In this document: in pieces, positions 1 to 10,183 of the stretch
Numbering within the stretch: the stretch's first letter is position 1
How the letters are laid out: each line of letters starts with the position of its first letter
Origin: Psychrobacillus sp. OK032
Lineage (GTDB): Bacteria > Bacillota > Bacilli > Bacillales_A > Planococcaceae
Direction: 5' to 3'
Assembly (NCBI RefSeq): GCF_900111345.1
Contig: NZ_FOGY01000002.1
Location: forward strand, 310,001-374,000
Length of the DNA stretch: 64,000 nucleotides
The notes under the pieces: model-generated
Told to the model about the DNA's origin: nothing
The model's input: the letters and a program-made list of their open reading frames with translations, nothing else
Databases searched by the model: none
Position numbers and translations under genes: made by a program

Positions 1-211
1 TCAATAACATCAACATTGGTACTAACGCATGAATAAAGTTACTATGTGGATCATCTAAAGCAAAGGCAGCGACCTCTGCTATTAATAAAAATACAACCAA
101 ATCGAAAATACTTAACTCTCCGACTTCTCGCTTTCCCATTATACGTAAGATACCTAGTATAACCCAATATAAAATAATCGTGCGTAGCATAATGATAAGT
201 ATATCTTGCAC
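1..211 (-). CDS. DUF421 (YrbG/YetF-like) membrane protein, partial
   Basis: This is the 5' part of a gene that runs off the left edge. Translation from a GTG at 209-211, preceded by a good ribosome binding site (GAGGTG, 5 nt spacing), gives about 70 residues. There is a hydrophobic N-terminus, then the motif RIMGKREVGELSIFDLVVFL, characteristic of the DUF421 N-terminal membrane region. In B. subtilis yrbG, also DUF421, lies just beyond yajC, which matches the position here. The function of the family is not established; members are small membrane proteins of Bacillales with some links to spores and stress. A terminator separates it from yajC, so it is probably transcribed separately, although no promoter was identified in the short gap. 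Confidence 0.75.
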   Translation of the reverse strand, partial: MQDILIIMLRTIILYWVILGILRIMGKREVGELSIFDLVVFLLIAEVAAFALDDPHSNFIHALVPMLMLL

Positions 212-243
212 ATGATCACCTCATCCTTACTGTGCCCAGAAAA

Positions 244-280
244 AAAGAACTTACTCGTAAATTTTGAGTAAGTTCTTTTG
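244..280 (-). terminator. Intrinsic terminator after yajC
   Basis: A 14-bp perfect stem (244-257 pairs with 267-280) with a 9-nt loop. Read on the minus strand it is followed by a T run, as expected for the end of the ruvA-ruvB-queA-tgt-yajC transcript. Confidence 0.85.
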
Positions 281-286
281 CTTTTC

Positions 287-550
287 TTATGACTCTGAAA
301 CAACTCGTCCTACTGCAACGCGCTCGAATTGTAAACGAGTGCCGTCTGCAACTACTACGAAAATTGTTTGATCATCCACTGCATCTATCTTCCCGTGTAA
401 ACCACCAACAGTAATGATTTGATCTCCACGTTTTAGACTATTTTGCATTTGTGATGTATTTTTTTGACGTTTTTGCGCTGGGCGAATGATGAAAAACCAC
501 ATCACTGCAAACATCGCAATTATCGGTAATAATCCTACCAAAGTATCCAT
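287..550 (-). CDS. yajC: Preprotein translocase subunit YajC
   Basis: An 87-residue protein with one N-terminal transmembrane helix (about residues 5-24, ending IIRPAQKRQK) and a small cytoplasmic beta domain containing GDQIITVGGLHGKI, the typical YajC arrangement. YajC accompanies SecDF at the Sec translocon in the membrane and is usually not essential. The start ATG has an AGGGAGGGG ribosome binding site. It follows tgt on the same strand, as in B. subtilis (yrbF), and is the last gene before a strong terminator. Confidence 0.93.
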   Translation of the reverse strand: MDTLVGLLPIIAMFAVMWFFIIRPAQKRQKNTSQMQNSLKRGDQIITVGGLHGKIDAVDDQTIFVVVADGTRLQFERVAVGRVVSES

Positions 551-592
551 ATTTTGTTCCCCTCCCTTTTATCTCTTTATAGTATACAAGAA

Positions 593-1732
<1,140 letters not shown>

Positions 1733-2773
1733 TTAAAAATTCCTTCCTTTTATAAACATTGCATCTCCAAAACTAAAAAAACGGTAGCGCAAATCGATTG
1801 CTTCTTTATACGCAGACAAGATAAAGTCCCTTGATGTAAGTGCACTCACAAGCATTACGAGCGTCGATTTCGGCAAATGGAAATTTGTAATCATTCCGTC
1901 AATACATTTAAATTCGTATCCCGGATAGATGAAAATAGATGTCCAACCACTATCTTCTTGCAATACCCCGTCAAACTTAGTTGCAACCGTTTCAAGTGTT
2001 CTTGTAGAAGTAGTACCTACCGCAACTATTTTCCCGCCTGTTGCCTTCACTTCATTTATTGTATTTGCTGTTTCTTTCGATAGACGATAAAACTCCGAAT
2101 GCATTTCGTGATCATCGATAGAATCCACGCTTACTGGACGGAAAGTTCCAAGTCCTACATGAAGTGTCACAAACGCTATTTTAACACCTTTTGCTTTAAT
2201 TTCATCTAATAAGTTTTCTGTAAAGTGAAGTCCAGCAGTTGGGGCCGCGGCCGAACCTTGTTCTTTCGCATAAACTGTTTGATAACGATCTTTGTTTTCT
2301 AATTTTTCATGAATATATGGTGGTAAAGGCATCTCCCCAAGTTGGTCCAACACTTCAAAAAACACACCAGCGTATTCAAAGCGGAATATACGTCCGCCAT
2401 GCTCTTTTATCTCGGTACAAACAGCACGCAGTAGCCCGTCACCGAATACAATCGTTGTTCCTATTTTGACACGCTTTGCCGGTTTAACAAGTGTCTCCCA
2501 ATGATCCCCTTCAATTTGTGTCAATAATAGCACTTCTACGTTTGCACCAGTCTCTTCTTTCACTCCCATTAAACGAGCAGGCATTACTTTTGTATCGTTT
2601 AATACGAGGCAATCCCCCGCTTTTAAGTCATCTAGAATGGCAGAAAAATGAGTGTGTGTATACGTCTTCTTCGGAAAATCAGCTACTAATAACTTGCTGC
2701 TTGTCCGATCCAGTAATGGCGTTTGCGCAATCAGTTCTTCCGGTAATTCAAAATCAAAATCTTCTACTCTCAT
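1733..2773 (-). CDS. queA: S-adenosylmethionine:tRNA ribosyltransferase-isomerase
   Basis: A 346-residue protein that transfers and isomerises the ribosyl group of S-adenosylmethionine onto preQ1 in tRNA, giving epoxyqueuosine. It starts [20 protein letters not shown], the typical N-terminus, and contains [13 protein letters not shown] and the family signature [13 protein letters not shown]. It ends with the usual [11 protein letters not shown] region. It lies 17 bp after ruvB and immediately before tgt, a standard operon arrangement. No queuosine precursor genes (queCDEF) are in the window. Confidence 0.98.
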   Translation of the reverse strand: MRVEDFDFELPEELIAQTPLLDRTSSKLLVADFPKKTYTHTHFSAILDDLKAGDCLVLNDTKVMPARLMGVKEETGANVEVLLLTQIEGDHWETLVKPAKRVKIGTTIVFGDGLLRAVCTEIKEHGGRIFRFEYAGVFFEVLDQLGEMPLPPYIHEKLENKDRYQTVYAKEQGSAAAPTAGLHFTENLLDEIKAKGVKIAFVTLHVGLGTFRPVSVDSIDDHEMHSEFYRLSKETANTINEVKATGGKIVAVGTTSTRTLETVATKFDGVLQEDSGWTSIFIYPGYEFKCIDGMITNFHLPKSTLVMLVSALTSRDFILSAYKEAIDLRYRFFSFGDAMFIKGRNF

Positions 2774-2790
2774 ATGGCGTACATCCTTTA

Positions 2791-3801
2791 TTAGTCGTTT
2801 CTTTCGATTGGTAGCGGCATTCCTAAATGCTCATAAGCAGATGGCGTTACTATTCTACCCCTAGGAGATCGTTGTATAAACCCGATTTGTAATAAATATG
2901 GTTCGTACACATCTTCTATCGTTGTCGATTCTTCTCCAATACTTGCTGCAATCGTATCAAGACCCACAGGACCACCTCTGAACCTCTCAATCATGGCCAT
3001 TAATAACTTGTGATCGATATGATCTAATCCTCTTGGATCCACTTGAAGAAGCTCTAGTGCTTCTCTTGCTAGATTTAATGAAATATGACCATTCCCACGC
3101 ACTTGTGCATAATCACGGACACGTTTTAATAGGCGATTTGCAATACGAGGTGTCCCTCTTGAACGTCTTGCAATTTCACCAGCAGATTCATAATCAATTG
3201 AAGCATTAAATAATTCTGCACTTCTTTCAACAATTGATGTAAGTGCATTTTCATCATAATAATCCAATCGAAGTAATACACCGAAACGGTCCCTAAGTGG
3301 GGCTGATAGTGCGCCAGCTCGTGTCGTTGCACCGATTAGCGTAAATGGTGGTAAATCTAACCGAACACTTCTTGCAGAGGGGCCTTTTCCTACTACTATA
3401 TCTAAACAAAAATCTTCCATTGCAGGGTATAGCACTTCTTCAATGGAACGATTCAGTCGATGTATTTCATCGATAAATAATACATCACCTGGTTCAAGCG
3501 AACTAACGATAGCTGCTAAATCACCTGGTCGCTCAATAGCTGGCCCACTTGTCATCCGAATTTGAACGTCCATTTCGTTCGCAATTACTGAGGCAAGTGT
3601 CGTTTTACCAAGTCCTGGCGGTCCGTATAAAAGACAATGATCCAAACTTTCACTTCTCATTTTTGCTGCTTCAATGAAAATCTCTAAGTTATGTTTAATC
3701 TTATCTTGTCCAATATATTGTTTTAACAACTGTGGACGAAGTGATTGTTCATACGGTTCATCATAATTAGAAATCTCGCTCGAAATCACACGTTCCGTCA
3801 T
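2791..3801 (-). CDS. ruvB: Holliday junction ATP-dependent DNA helicase RuvB
   Basis: A 336-residue AAA+ motor that drives branch migration of Holliday junctions with RuvA. Walker A GPPGLGKT is at about residues 60-67 and Walker B with DEIH at about 111-114. Sensor and arginine-finger regions ([18 protein letters not shown]) follow, then the C-terminal winged helix ([15 protein letters not shown]). Length and motifs are standard. It follows ruvA after a 176-bp gap filled by a repeat element, so the usual tight ruvAB spacing has been opened up. Confidence 0.98.
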   Translation of the reverse strand: MTERVISSEISNYDEPYEQSLRPQLLKQYIGQDKIKHNLEIFIEAAKMRSESLDHCLLYGPPGLGKTTLASVIANEMDVQIRMTSGPAIERPGDLAAIVSSLEPGDVLFIDEIHRLNRSIEEVLYPAMEDFCLDIVVGKGPSARSVRLDLPPFTLIGATTRAGALSAPLRDRFGVLLRLDYYDENALTSIVERSAELFNASIDYESAGEIARRSRGTPRIANRLLKRVRDYAQVRGNGHISLNLAREALELLQVDPRGLDHIDHKLLMAMIERFRGGPVGLDTIAASIGEESTTIEDVYEPYLLQIGFIQRSPRGRIVTPSAYEHLGMPLPIERND

Positions 3802-3824
3802 GCCAAAATTCTCCTTTCATTATT

Positions 3825-3977
3825 GATCCAGCTCCAGCGCAAGCTCGTAACAATCAAAACCGTTTGTGTGACCTAGGATGCTTCCCCTTGGCTCGCACCA
3901 AATGGGTCTTACTGTTGTTGCGACACTATGTCGCGAACTTAGACTGTAACCCTCTGATATAGGCGCCTGCGCTTTTC
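3825..3977. repeat. Interspersed intergenic repeat, copy 1 (between ruvA and ruvB)
   Basis: About 150 bp filling the ruvA-ruvB gap. It begins GATCCAGCTCCAGCGC and ends GGCGCCTGCGCTTTTCTTA, with the internal block CGAACTTAGACTGT. The same ends and internal block recur at 56127-56240; the ends recur at 8297-8414; a degraded copy sits near 10790-10870. The right end directly touches the ruvA stop codon. The ends are GC-rich and partly complementary, so the transcript could fold. This looks like a non-coding, MITE-like or structured repeat family. Confidence 0.75.
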
Positions 3978-4598
3978 TTATTTCCCGGAAAATAATAATT
4001 GTAATGCTTTTTTCATAAATTCATCCGTTGTTTGGAGTTCCTTATTGTCTTTTAACTTTGGTCGGACTTTTGATAGTTCTCTTTCTGAATAGCCGAGTGC
4101 CGTAAGTGCAAGCAATGCTTCTTCAAGCTCATGGTCGGCGGAGCTATCCACAAATAAATTCGGTTCGTCATCCACTATCTCTATCTGTTCCAGATCCATT
4201 AGATCATGTAATTTCCCTTTTAAGTCTAAAATCATTTGACGAGCTGTTTTCTTTCCAACCCCAGGAAACTTCACCAAAAATGTTTCATCTTCTCGTTCAA
4301 TCGCTTGGATTACATGTGTCGGTTCACCACTTGCTAATATGGCAAGTGCTCCTTTAGGTCCAATTCCAGAAACGAGAATAAGCTTTCGAAACAACTCTCG
4401 CTGTGCTAAAGTCGAAAAACCCATTAACTGTTGCATATCTTCTCGAACATGAAAATGTGTAAATACTTGGATTATTTCTTCACTCTTTCTAAACGCAAAT
4501 GGATTTGGCGTAAACAGCTGATATCCTATTCCCTGCAACTCCAACACAACATACTCAGGTGTCACTCGTGTAACCTGTCCTTTTATGTAATCATACAT
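3978..4598 (-). CDS. ruvA: Holliday junction DNA helicase RuvA
   Basis: A 206-residue protein that binds the four-way junction as a tetramer and loads RuvB. The N-terminal OB-fold begins MYDYIKGQVTRVTPEYVVLE. Two helix-hairpin-helix segments follow (around LILVSGIGPKGALAIL and VKFPGVGKKTARQMILDLK). The C-terminal domain that contacts RuvB ends TDEFMKKALQLLF. All domains are present. It is probably the first gene of the ruv-queA-tgt-yajC transcript. Confidence 0.97.
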   Translation of the reverse strand: MYDYIKGQVTRVTPEYVVLELQGIGYQLFTPNPFAFRKSEEIIQVFTHFHVREDMQQLMGFSTLAQRELFRKLILVSGIGPKGALAILASGEPTHVIQAIEREDETFLVKFPGVGKKTARQMILDLKGKLHDLMDLEQIEIVDDEPNLFVDSSADHELEEALLALTALGYSERELSKVRPKLKDNKELQTTDEFMKKALQLLFSGK

Positions 4599-4644
4599 AT
4601 CTAAAATCCCTCACAATCAATAAACCTAGTATATCATAACGATC

Positions 4645-4663
4645 AAAAGCGCTGGAGTCTGGA
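4645..4663. repeat. Solitary end fragment of the AGCGCTGGAG repeat
   Basis: The sequence AAAAGCGCTGGAGTCTGGAT upstream of ruvA resembles one terminus of the interspersed repeat (reverse complement of the left end of copy 1). No second end is recognisable nearby. It is short, so the match could be a relic or chance. Confidence 0.4.
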
Positions 4664-4678
4664 TGTAAAAACAAAGAA

Positions 4679-4701
4679 GGCCGCTCTGTCAACGAGCGAC
4701 C
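4679..4701 (-). terminator. Putative terminator after the YsxE-like gene
   Basis: GGCCGCTC (4679-4686) pairs with GAGCGACC (4694-4701) with one G-T wobble on the minus strand, and a T-rich tract follows. It lies about 120 bp after the stop codon of the gene at 4820. The rest of 4702-4819 shows nothing I can name. Confidence 0.5.
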
Positions 4702-4819
4702 AACTCCTATATTAAATTTGCCTTGGCGCATTTGAGCCCAGATCTTGCTCGATAAATCTGTGGCTTCCGCCAGAGGCTATGACGTTGTTCAAACAAGGGT
4801 TTGCTGAATAAGGTTAGAA

Positions 4820-5671
4820 CTACTTTAGCTGACTTAAATTATAGCATAAATTAGGCCATTCCGTTAAGGCTTTGTTCGTATATGGAACTAACTGTTCGAT
4901 AAACTTTTGTTTTCGTTCTACAGGTAACGCAAATGCATATAACCACTCTCTATATAATTCGTTTGGATACATCATCGCTTCTTTATGCTTGCGCACAATT
5001 TTTTCAAGCATGGGAAATTCATTCATTAAAAAGTGAATATCATAATCTATTTCCGATAAGACACGATGCATCCACAAAATACTTTCCATCTCTTTTGGTC
5101 CAATTACCGCAAGATCAAAATCAATAATTTTATAAGAGGAACCGTCTGATAAGAAGTTATGATGTACAACATCTCCATGCAATAATGTCCGGTCACTCAT
5201 ATCAAATGGTTTCATATCTTTTAATGCCATATCACCATACATCAATAGCATCTTCGTGTTGTTAACACCTATCAATGATTCAACAAAAAAAGAAATTTCT
5301 TTCATTTTTAATAAACGAGTTTTCCATTTGGAAATCAAATTAAATGCATATAGGACTTTGCTTTCTTCCCAGGCAATTATTTCTTTCGTTTGATGCAAAC
5401 GAGTAAGAAGTGAGTATACCGCTTTCCGATCTTCCTCAATACTGTAATTAACGGTATGAGTACCTTTAAACCATGGTTGAATAATGAAATCCAGTTGAGG
5501 AGATTCCATTACCGGCAAAACAAATGGATTTTCAATATATTGTAACTTATCATGTATAAACCGAATTTTTTCCGCCTGTTCTTCAGAAGGATATTTCTTT
5601 ACAGAAAATACCCCGTTTTCATTTTTCCATTTCCATACGTTCTTTTTTATTTGCCGAATATAGTAACTCAC
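4820..5671 (-). CDS. Spore coat kinase-fold protein (CotS/YsxE-like)
   Basis: A 283-residue protein with an aminoglycoside-phosphotransferase/choline-kinase fold. The Brenner-type motif LLHGDVVHHNFL is at about residues 163-174, followed by the metal-binding aspartate in YKIIDFDLAVIG. Bacillus CotS, YsxE and YutH share this fold and are associated with the spore coat; their catalytic activity is unproven. It starts 3 bp after the safA stop, so the two genes are probably cotranscribed. In B. subtilis ysxE follows spoVID rather than safA, so assignment to YsxE specifically is inference. Other CotS-family paralogues are equally possible. Confidence 0.7.
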   Translation of the reverse strand: MSYYIRQIKKNVWKWKNENGVFSVKKYPSEEQAEKIRFIHDKLQYIENPFVLPVMESPQLDFIIQPWFKGTHTVNYSIEEDRKAVYSLLTRLHQTKEIIAWEESKVLYAFNLISKWKTRLLKMKEISFFVESLIGVNNTKMLLMYGDMALKDMKPFDMSDRTLLHGDVVHHNFLSDGSSYKIIDFDLAVIGPKEMESILWMHRVLSEIDYDIHFLMNEFPMLEKIVRKHKEAMMYPNELYREWLYAFALPVERKQKFIEQLVPYTNKALTEWPNLCYNLSQLK

Positions 5672-5674
5672 TAT

Positions 5675-6595
5675 TTAAAAGTGGTGGTATGGATATGGTG
5701 GGCATGGATATACCGGTACATAACAAATCTGTACACATGGACACTCTCCATAGTGTGGGTGCATTTGTGGGTGCATTTGCGGATGCATATATGGGTGCAT
5801 GTATGGAAATTCTTGTTCTGGTGGGCATGGATACATTTCTTCGAATATAGGGGATGGTTCTTCCACTACAGGTTGTATATATTGTACTGGTGGAACAGGC
5901 TGAACTGGTGCTGGTGCTGGTGGTGGCGGTGGTGGTGCTGGTACTTCTTTTTCCCGCTCATTAAAATGTGCTTGAATATGGATAGATGTTGACTCCACTA
6001 GTCTCCAGCCCTGTGGAGATGGTGTCATATCTATGTGTGGAGCTGGCATTATATTAAAAATCGGTTGCGGACTGACCGGTGGTACTGGTGGAGCAGGCAT
6101 TATGTTATAAATCGGTTGTGGACTGACCGGTGGTACTGGTGGAACAGGCAGAGCTTTTGGTGGTACTGGGTGCGCTTTTGGTGGTACTGGGTGCGCTTTT
6201 GGATGCGGATGAACTGGATGAGCCGGTTGCGCTTTTGGATGCGGATGAACTGGATGAGCTGGTTGCGCTTTTGGATGCGGATGAGCTGGATGAGCTGGTT
6301 GCGCTTTTGGATGCGGATGAACATGATGCTCTAGGTGAACATGATGCTGTGGAGCATGATGTGTTTTCATTTCCTCCTTCTTCATCATTTCTTGTTTAAC
6401 TGGGCGATTCTCGCTATATGGATGATTGATGGATTCCATTTTTTTTGTATCTGGAATAAAAATCTTCATACCAGGAACGATATATTCTGGATTTGCGAGA
6501 TGTGCATTTAATTTCTTTAATTCTTCAAAAGAAACACCGTAGCTTCTTGAAATCTTCCAAAGAGTGTCACCTTTTTCGACAATATGAATTTGCAC
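5675..6595 (-). CDS. safA: SafA-like LysM spore coat assembly protein
   Basis: A 306-residue protein with an N-terminal LysM domain (residues 1-48, IHIVEKGDTLWKIS to IVPGMKIFIP) very like B. subtilis SafA, which binds spore cortex peptidoglycan and directs inner-coat assembly. The rest is low complexity: about four copies of a His-Pro-Lys-Ala repeat (PHPKAQPAHP type, about residues 90-145), then Pro-rich repeats, and a Cys/Pro/Tyr-rich tail (CPCVQICYVPVYPCPPYPYH) of coat type. The start is GTG with GGAGG 6 nt upstream. It is next to niaR, close to its B. subtilis neighbourhood. The repeat section is likely to vary in length between strains. Confidence 0.85.
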   Translation of the reverse strand: MQIHIVEKGDTLWKISRSYGVSFEELKKLNAHLANPEYIVPGMKIFIPDTKKMESINHPYSENRPVKQEMMKKEEMKTHHAPQHHVHLEHHVHPHPKAQPAHPAHPHPKAQPAHPVHPHPKAQPAHPVHPHPKAHPVPPKAHPVPPKALPVPPVPPVSPQPIYNIMPAPPVPPVSPQPIFNIMPAPHIDMTPSPQGWRLVESTSIHIQAHFNEREKEVPAPPPPPPAPAPVQPVPPVQYIQPVVEEPSPIFEEMYPCPPEQEFPYMHPYMHPQMHPQMHPHYGECPCVQICYVPVYPCPPYPYHHF

Positions 6596-6731
6596 AGTCT
6601 TCCTCCTTCCCTTCTCTTTAAACTATGTGCAACTACCTAAATTGGACACAGATTTTTTAGAAAAGCACTTCCCTTCATGATAAACTTATGAATAGAAGCT
6701 AGGTCGTTATGCAAGTTGGGAGGAGTTATTA

Positions 6732-7262
6732 TTGAAAAAATTAAAAGGTGCAGAACGAAGAAATTGGATACTTTCCTATTTAGAAGAGCAGAACCAACCG
6801 GTTACCGGTTCAGATCTTGCCAAACTAGCAAATGTTAGTCGACAAGTAATCGTAAATGATATTACGCTATTGAAAGCAACGAATATCCCAATTGTTTCGA
6901 CAAGCCAAGGATATATTCTAATGCAAAAGAAAGAAGGTGGTGCATATATACAAAAAAAAGTTGCGTGTAATCACCAATCAAAAGATTCAAAAGATGAGCT
7001 TCAGGCATTAGTAGATGTTGGAGTTACAGTTGAAAATGTAACAATAGAACATCCAGTATACGGGGAAATAACCTCTTCTATTATGGTATCCAATCGTCAT
7101 GATGTAGAGATGTTCTTAAAAAAAGTAAGTGAAACAGAAGCCTCTTTCTTATTAGAACTTACTTCGGGTATTCACCTACACTTGCTTTCTGCCCCAACGG
7201 ATGAAATATTAAATCGCGGTATCGAAGCACTGAGAAAAAAAGGTTATTTAATAGAAGAATAA
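6732..7262 (+). CDS. niaR: Niacin-responsive transcriptional repressor NiaR
   Basis: A 176-residue protein with an N-terminal HTH-11 winged helix (about residues 9-60, including LAKLANVSRQVIVNDITLLK) and a C-terminal 3H domain with conserved histidines (IEHPVYG, SNRHDVEMF, SGIHLHLL) that bind metal and niacin. NiaR (B. subtilis YrxA/NadR) represses NAD biosynthesis and niacin transport genes. The start is TTG with GGGAGGAG upstream. It is divergent from safA. The nadABC and nifS genes that flank it in B. subtilis are not here, so its targets must be elsewhere. Confidence 0.93.
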   Translation: MKKLKGAERRNWILSYLEEQNQPVTGSDLAKLANVSRQVIVNDITLLKATNIPIVSTSQGYILMQKKEGGAYIQKKVACNHQSKDSKDELQALVDVGVTVENVTIEHPVYGEITSSIMVSNRHDVEMFLKKVSETEASFLLELTSGIHLHLLSAPTDEILNRGIEALRKKGYLIEE

Positions 7263-7346
7263 AGGTTTTTTATATTTATTAATGGCTTAAGGGGAAACAG
7301 AATCACCATTTGAAGCAACAAATCACCTTTCGAAAACAACCAAAAA

Positions 7347-7389
7347 AAAACGCAAGGCAGAAAACGGATTATTTTCTACCTTGCGTTTT
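7347..7389. terminator. Bidirectional terminator between niaR and pheA
   Basis: Convergent genes share a hairpin: AAAACGCAAGG pairs with CCTTGCGTTTT, extended by an AGAAAA/TTTTCT inner stem. A and T runs on both flanks allow termination in both directions. Confidence 0.85.
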
Positions 7390-7401
7390 ATATATTTTAT
7401 A

Positions 7402-8274
7402 TTAATCTGCAGATTCTTTCGTTTCATATGTATAATAAGATCCAAGTGACTTCACTTCACATCCCAAAGCCGCTAACTCTTCCATTGCACCTCGCATCAT
7501 TGGTACCTGATCATCTTCTAATATATCTATAATAAAAAAGTATTGCCCTAGCCCTGTTTTTAAAGGTCTCGATTCAATTTTACTTAAATTGAGCTTTCGC
7601 CAAGCAAAAACGGAAAGTACTTGATGTAATGATCCAGATCGATCATCTATTGGCAATGTAAGCATTATCGTCGTTTTTACTTGTTCTGTATGACCTGCTT
7701 GCCCAATACTATCATTCTTTTTAGAGAGTACAAAAAATCTAGTATGATTAAAATGAAAATCATGAATATTATGTTCCATAATTTGAAGTCCATATTCAGT
7801 TGCAGCGGAGGCATTTCCAATCGCTGCAATACAATGCTGTTCATTTTCAGAAACATATTTTGCAGCAGCTGCAGTTGAAGTCGATTGTTCAAGTGGGACT
7901 CTTCCAAATCGATAAGACAAATATTTATGACATTGCGCTAATGCATGTGGATGGGAATAGATGGTCTGAATGTCTTCCCAGTTCTTTGCATTAGATGGGT
8001 GCACCATTAAATGTTGTTGAATCGGTGCTAGTATTTCTGCAATTACAGATACATCTGCTTCATGATATAAATAATCGATCGTAAGTGGTACGGTGCCTTC
8101 TAAAGCATTTTCGATTGGCACGACTGCAATATCGACTTTTCCACTTGAAACGGCATCGATACATTCTGGTATCGTCCGCAGCGGAACTAATTTATCATGT
8201 TGAAATAAAACCTGTGATGCTAAATGTGTAAAAGAAGCTTCCGGTCCAAGGAAAGCCACTTGTTGAGTTGCCAT
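7402..8274 (-). CDS. pheA: Prephenate dehydratase
   Basis: A 290-residue enzyme converting prephenate to phenylpyruvate in phenylalanine synthesis. The catalytic domain covers about residues 4-185 with the TRF motif at 178-180. The C-terminal ACT regulatory domain carries the phenylalanine-binding ESRP at about 234-237. It is a monofunctional form without chorismate mutase. It is last in the spo0B-obg-pheB-pheA series and is separated from pheB by a repeat element (8297-8414). Confidence 0.97.
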   Translation of the reverse strand: MATQQVAFLGPEASFTHLASQVLFQHDKLVPLRTIPECIDAVSSGKVDIAVVPIENALEGTVPLTIDYLYHEADVSVIAEILAPIQQHLMVHPSNAKNWEDIQTIYSHPHALAQCHKYLSYRFGRVPLEQSTSTAAAAKYVSENEQHCIAAIGNASAATEYGLQIMEHNIHDFHFNHTRFFVLSKKNDSIGQAGHTEQVKTTIMLTLPIDDRSGSLHQVLSVFAWRKLNLSKIESRPLKTGLGQYFFIIDILEDDQVPMMRGAMEELAALGCEVKSLGSYYTYETKESAD

Positions 8275-8296
8275 TCGAAATCCCCCTTACTAGTAT

Positions 8297-8414
8297 AGCT
8301 CTAGCGCCTTACCTCTCGGAGTCAAATAACCTCCCCCAATATAGTTAAAGAACGACTTCTTTGGGGAAAGAACATTTGCCTTTTAACACAGACATAAGCG
8401 CGCTTGCGCTTTTC
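8297..8414. repeat. Interspersed intergenic repeat, copy 2 (between pheB and pheA)
   Basis: It starts AGCTCTAGCGCC and ends GCGCGCTTGCGCTTTTCT directly before the TAA of pheB, the same arrangement as copy 1 after ruvA. The interior differs and contains its own hairpin (CCCCAAT to ATTGGGG-like, around CTTCTTTGGGG). It fills almost the whole gap. Confidence 0.65.
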
Positions 8415-8870
8415 TTATAAAGCGCCAGAGCTAATCACTTCTGCTGATTCTACAAAATCTAGTCGCTTCATTTCATTTAAAAAATCATCTAATTCTTTTG
8501 TCATTGCCGTTACATCTAGTGATAATGTGACACTTGCTCTACCTTGTATCGGAATCGTTTGATGAATCGTTAGTATATTAATGGATGCCCCTGCTACAAG
8601 TTGAAGCAACCTTGCAAGGGTCCCCTCCCGATCTTCTAATTGTAAAAATACCGTTAATATTCGTTCTTGAACAATCGAATGGAACGGAAAAACCGCATCA
8701 CGATATTTGTAAAAAGCACTTCGGGATAAGTCCACTTCTTTTACTGCATCCCATATAGAAGATACTTTCCCAGATTGGAGAAGATGCTTTGCTTCCAAAG
8801 TTTTTTGCATTGCTTCGGTTAGGACATCCTCCCGTACTAAATAAAAGCGCTGGCCAGTTACATCTTTCAT
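8415..8870 (-). CDS. pheB: ACT domain protein PheB
   Basis: A 151-residue protein of the UPF0735 family. The N-terminal half is helical (REDVLTEAMQKTLEAKHLL, SRSAFYKYRDAVFPF) and the C-terminal half is an ACT domain (VFLQLEDREGTLARLLQLVA, about residues 74-145). It sits between obg and pheA as in B. subtilis. It was once annotated as chorismate mutase, but its biochemical role is unproven; regulatory amino acid sensing is inferred from the ACT domain. Confidence 0.9.
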   Translation of the reverse strand: MKDVTGQRFYLVREDVLTEAMQKTLEAKHLLQSGKVSSIWDAVKEVDLSRSAFYKYRDAVFPFHSIVQERILTVFLQLEDREGTLARLLQLVAGASINILTIHQTIPIQGRASVTLSLDVTAMTKELDDFLNEMKRLDFVESAEVISSGAL

Positions 8871-8888
8871 GCGGTTCCCCTTCTTTCC

Positions 8889-10178
8889 TTACTCGATAAA
8901 TTCAAATTCAAATTGTAATAGTCGTACTGTATCGCCATCTTTTGCACCGCGCTCGCGAAGTGCATCATCAATCCCCATTCCACGAAGTTGTCTAGCGAAC
9001 CTGCGGATTGAATCTTCCCGACTGAAATCAGTCATTTTAAATAATCGTTCTACTGATCCACCAGATAATACAAATGCCCCATCATCATCTCTTGAAATTT
9101 CGAAATCATCTTTTTTCGATTCATGCTTGTACATAACAGATGTTTCTGATTCTTCCTCTGTTAATTGTTCTAATGGGAACTCCGGTGCCACTTCTAATAA
9201 GTCTGCCACAGCAAATAATAGCTCTTGCAATCCTTGACGAGAAATTGCTGAAATTGGGAATACTTTCATATCGGCTCCCACTTTTTCTTTAAAAGCTTTT
9301 AAATTTTCTTCCGCATCAGGCATGTCCATTTTATTAGCAACAATTATTTGAGGTCTTTCCGTTAAGCGTAGATTATACTGCTTCAACTCTTCATTGATCG
9401 TTAAATAGTCTTCGTATGGATCTCGACCTTCCATTCCCGACATATCAATTACGTGTACGATTACACGCGTACGTTCAATATGACGTAGGAATTGATGTCC
9501 TAATCCTACTCCTTCAGACGCTCCTTCGATTAGTCCTGGTAAATCGGCCATCGCAAAACTACGATGATCTTCTGTTTCTACCATTCCTAAATTCGGCACA
9601 ATTGTTGTAAAGTGATATTCAGCAATTTTAGGTTTAGCTGCAGATACAACGGATAATAAAGTTGATTTCCCAACACTTGGAAAACCTACTAATCCAACAT
9701 CTGCTAATACTTTAAGTTCTAATATAACATTTAACTCGAAACCTGGCTCCCCTTTTTCAGAAAGTTCCGGTGCCGGGTTAGCTGGAGTTGCAAATCGGGA
9801 ATTCCCTCGACCGCCACGTCCACCTCTAACAATTATTGCTTTTTGACCATGCTCGACCAAATCTGCGATGACAATTCCAGTTTCTTCATCTGTTACAACA
9901 GTACCAGGTGGAACTTTTACGAATAAATTATCTGCATTTGCACCATGCATATTTTTACTTCCACCATGGTCTCCACGAGTTGCTTTGAAAATACGCTTAT
10001 AACGAAAATCCATTAATGTACGTAAACCCTCATCCACAACAAAAACCACGTCGCCACCATTACCTCCGTCCCCACCAGCAGGACCGCCCATAGGAACATA
10101 CTTTTCACGACGGAATCCAACCATTCCATCTCCGCCGTCTCCACCTTTAACATAAACCTTCACGTGATCTACAAACAT
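8889..10178 (-). CDS. obg: GTPase ObgE/CgtA
   Basis: A 429-residue ribosome-associated GTPase needed for growth and, in B. subtilis, for sporulation and SigB activation. It has a Gly-rich Obg domain (1 to about 158), a G domain with P-loop GFPSVGKST at about 165, switch [11 protein letters not shown] and NKMD, and a C-terminal OCT domain. All motifs are intact. It starts 5 bp after the spo0B stop codon, the conserved pair, implying cotranscription with this phosphorelay gene. Confidence 0.98.
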   Translation of the reverse strand: MFVDHVKVYVKGGDGGDGMVGFRREKYVPMGGPAGGDGGNGGDVVFVVDEGLRTLMDFRYKRIFKATRGDHGGSKNMHGANADNLFVKVPPGTVVTDEETGIVIADLVEHGQKAIIVRGGRGGRGNSRFATPANPAPELSEKGEPGFELNVILELKVLADVGLVGFPSVGKSTLLSVVSAAKPKIAEYHFTTIVPNLGMVETEDHRSFAMADLPGLIEGASEGVGLGHQFLRHIERTRVIVHVIDMSGMEGRDPYEDYLTINEELKQYNLRLTERPQIIVANKMDMPDAEENLKAFKEKVGADMKVFPISAISRQGLQELLFAVADLLEVAPEFPLEQLTEEESETSVMYKHESKKDDFEISRDDDGAFVLSGGSVERLFKMTDFSREDSIRRFARQLRGMGIDDALRERGAKDGDTVRLLQFEFEFIE

Positions 10179-10183
10179 TTATT

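Noticed and set aside
3825-3977. CRISPR array or tRNA relic in the ruvA-ruvB gap
   Set aside because: There are no regularly spaced repeats and no cloverleaf; the sequence matches the interspersed repeat family instead.
5552-6399. Plus-strand frames opposite safA (Trp-rich or Asp/Leu-rich repeats)
   Set aside because: They mirror the low-complexity His/Pro repeat of SafA on the other strand and lack ribosome binding sites.
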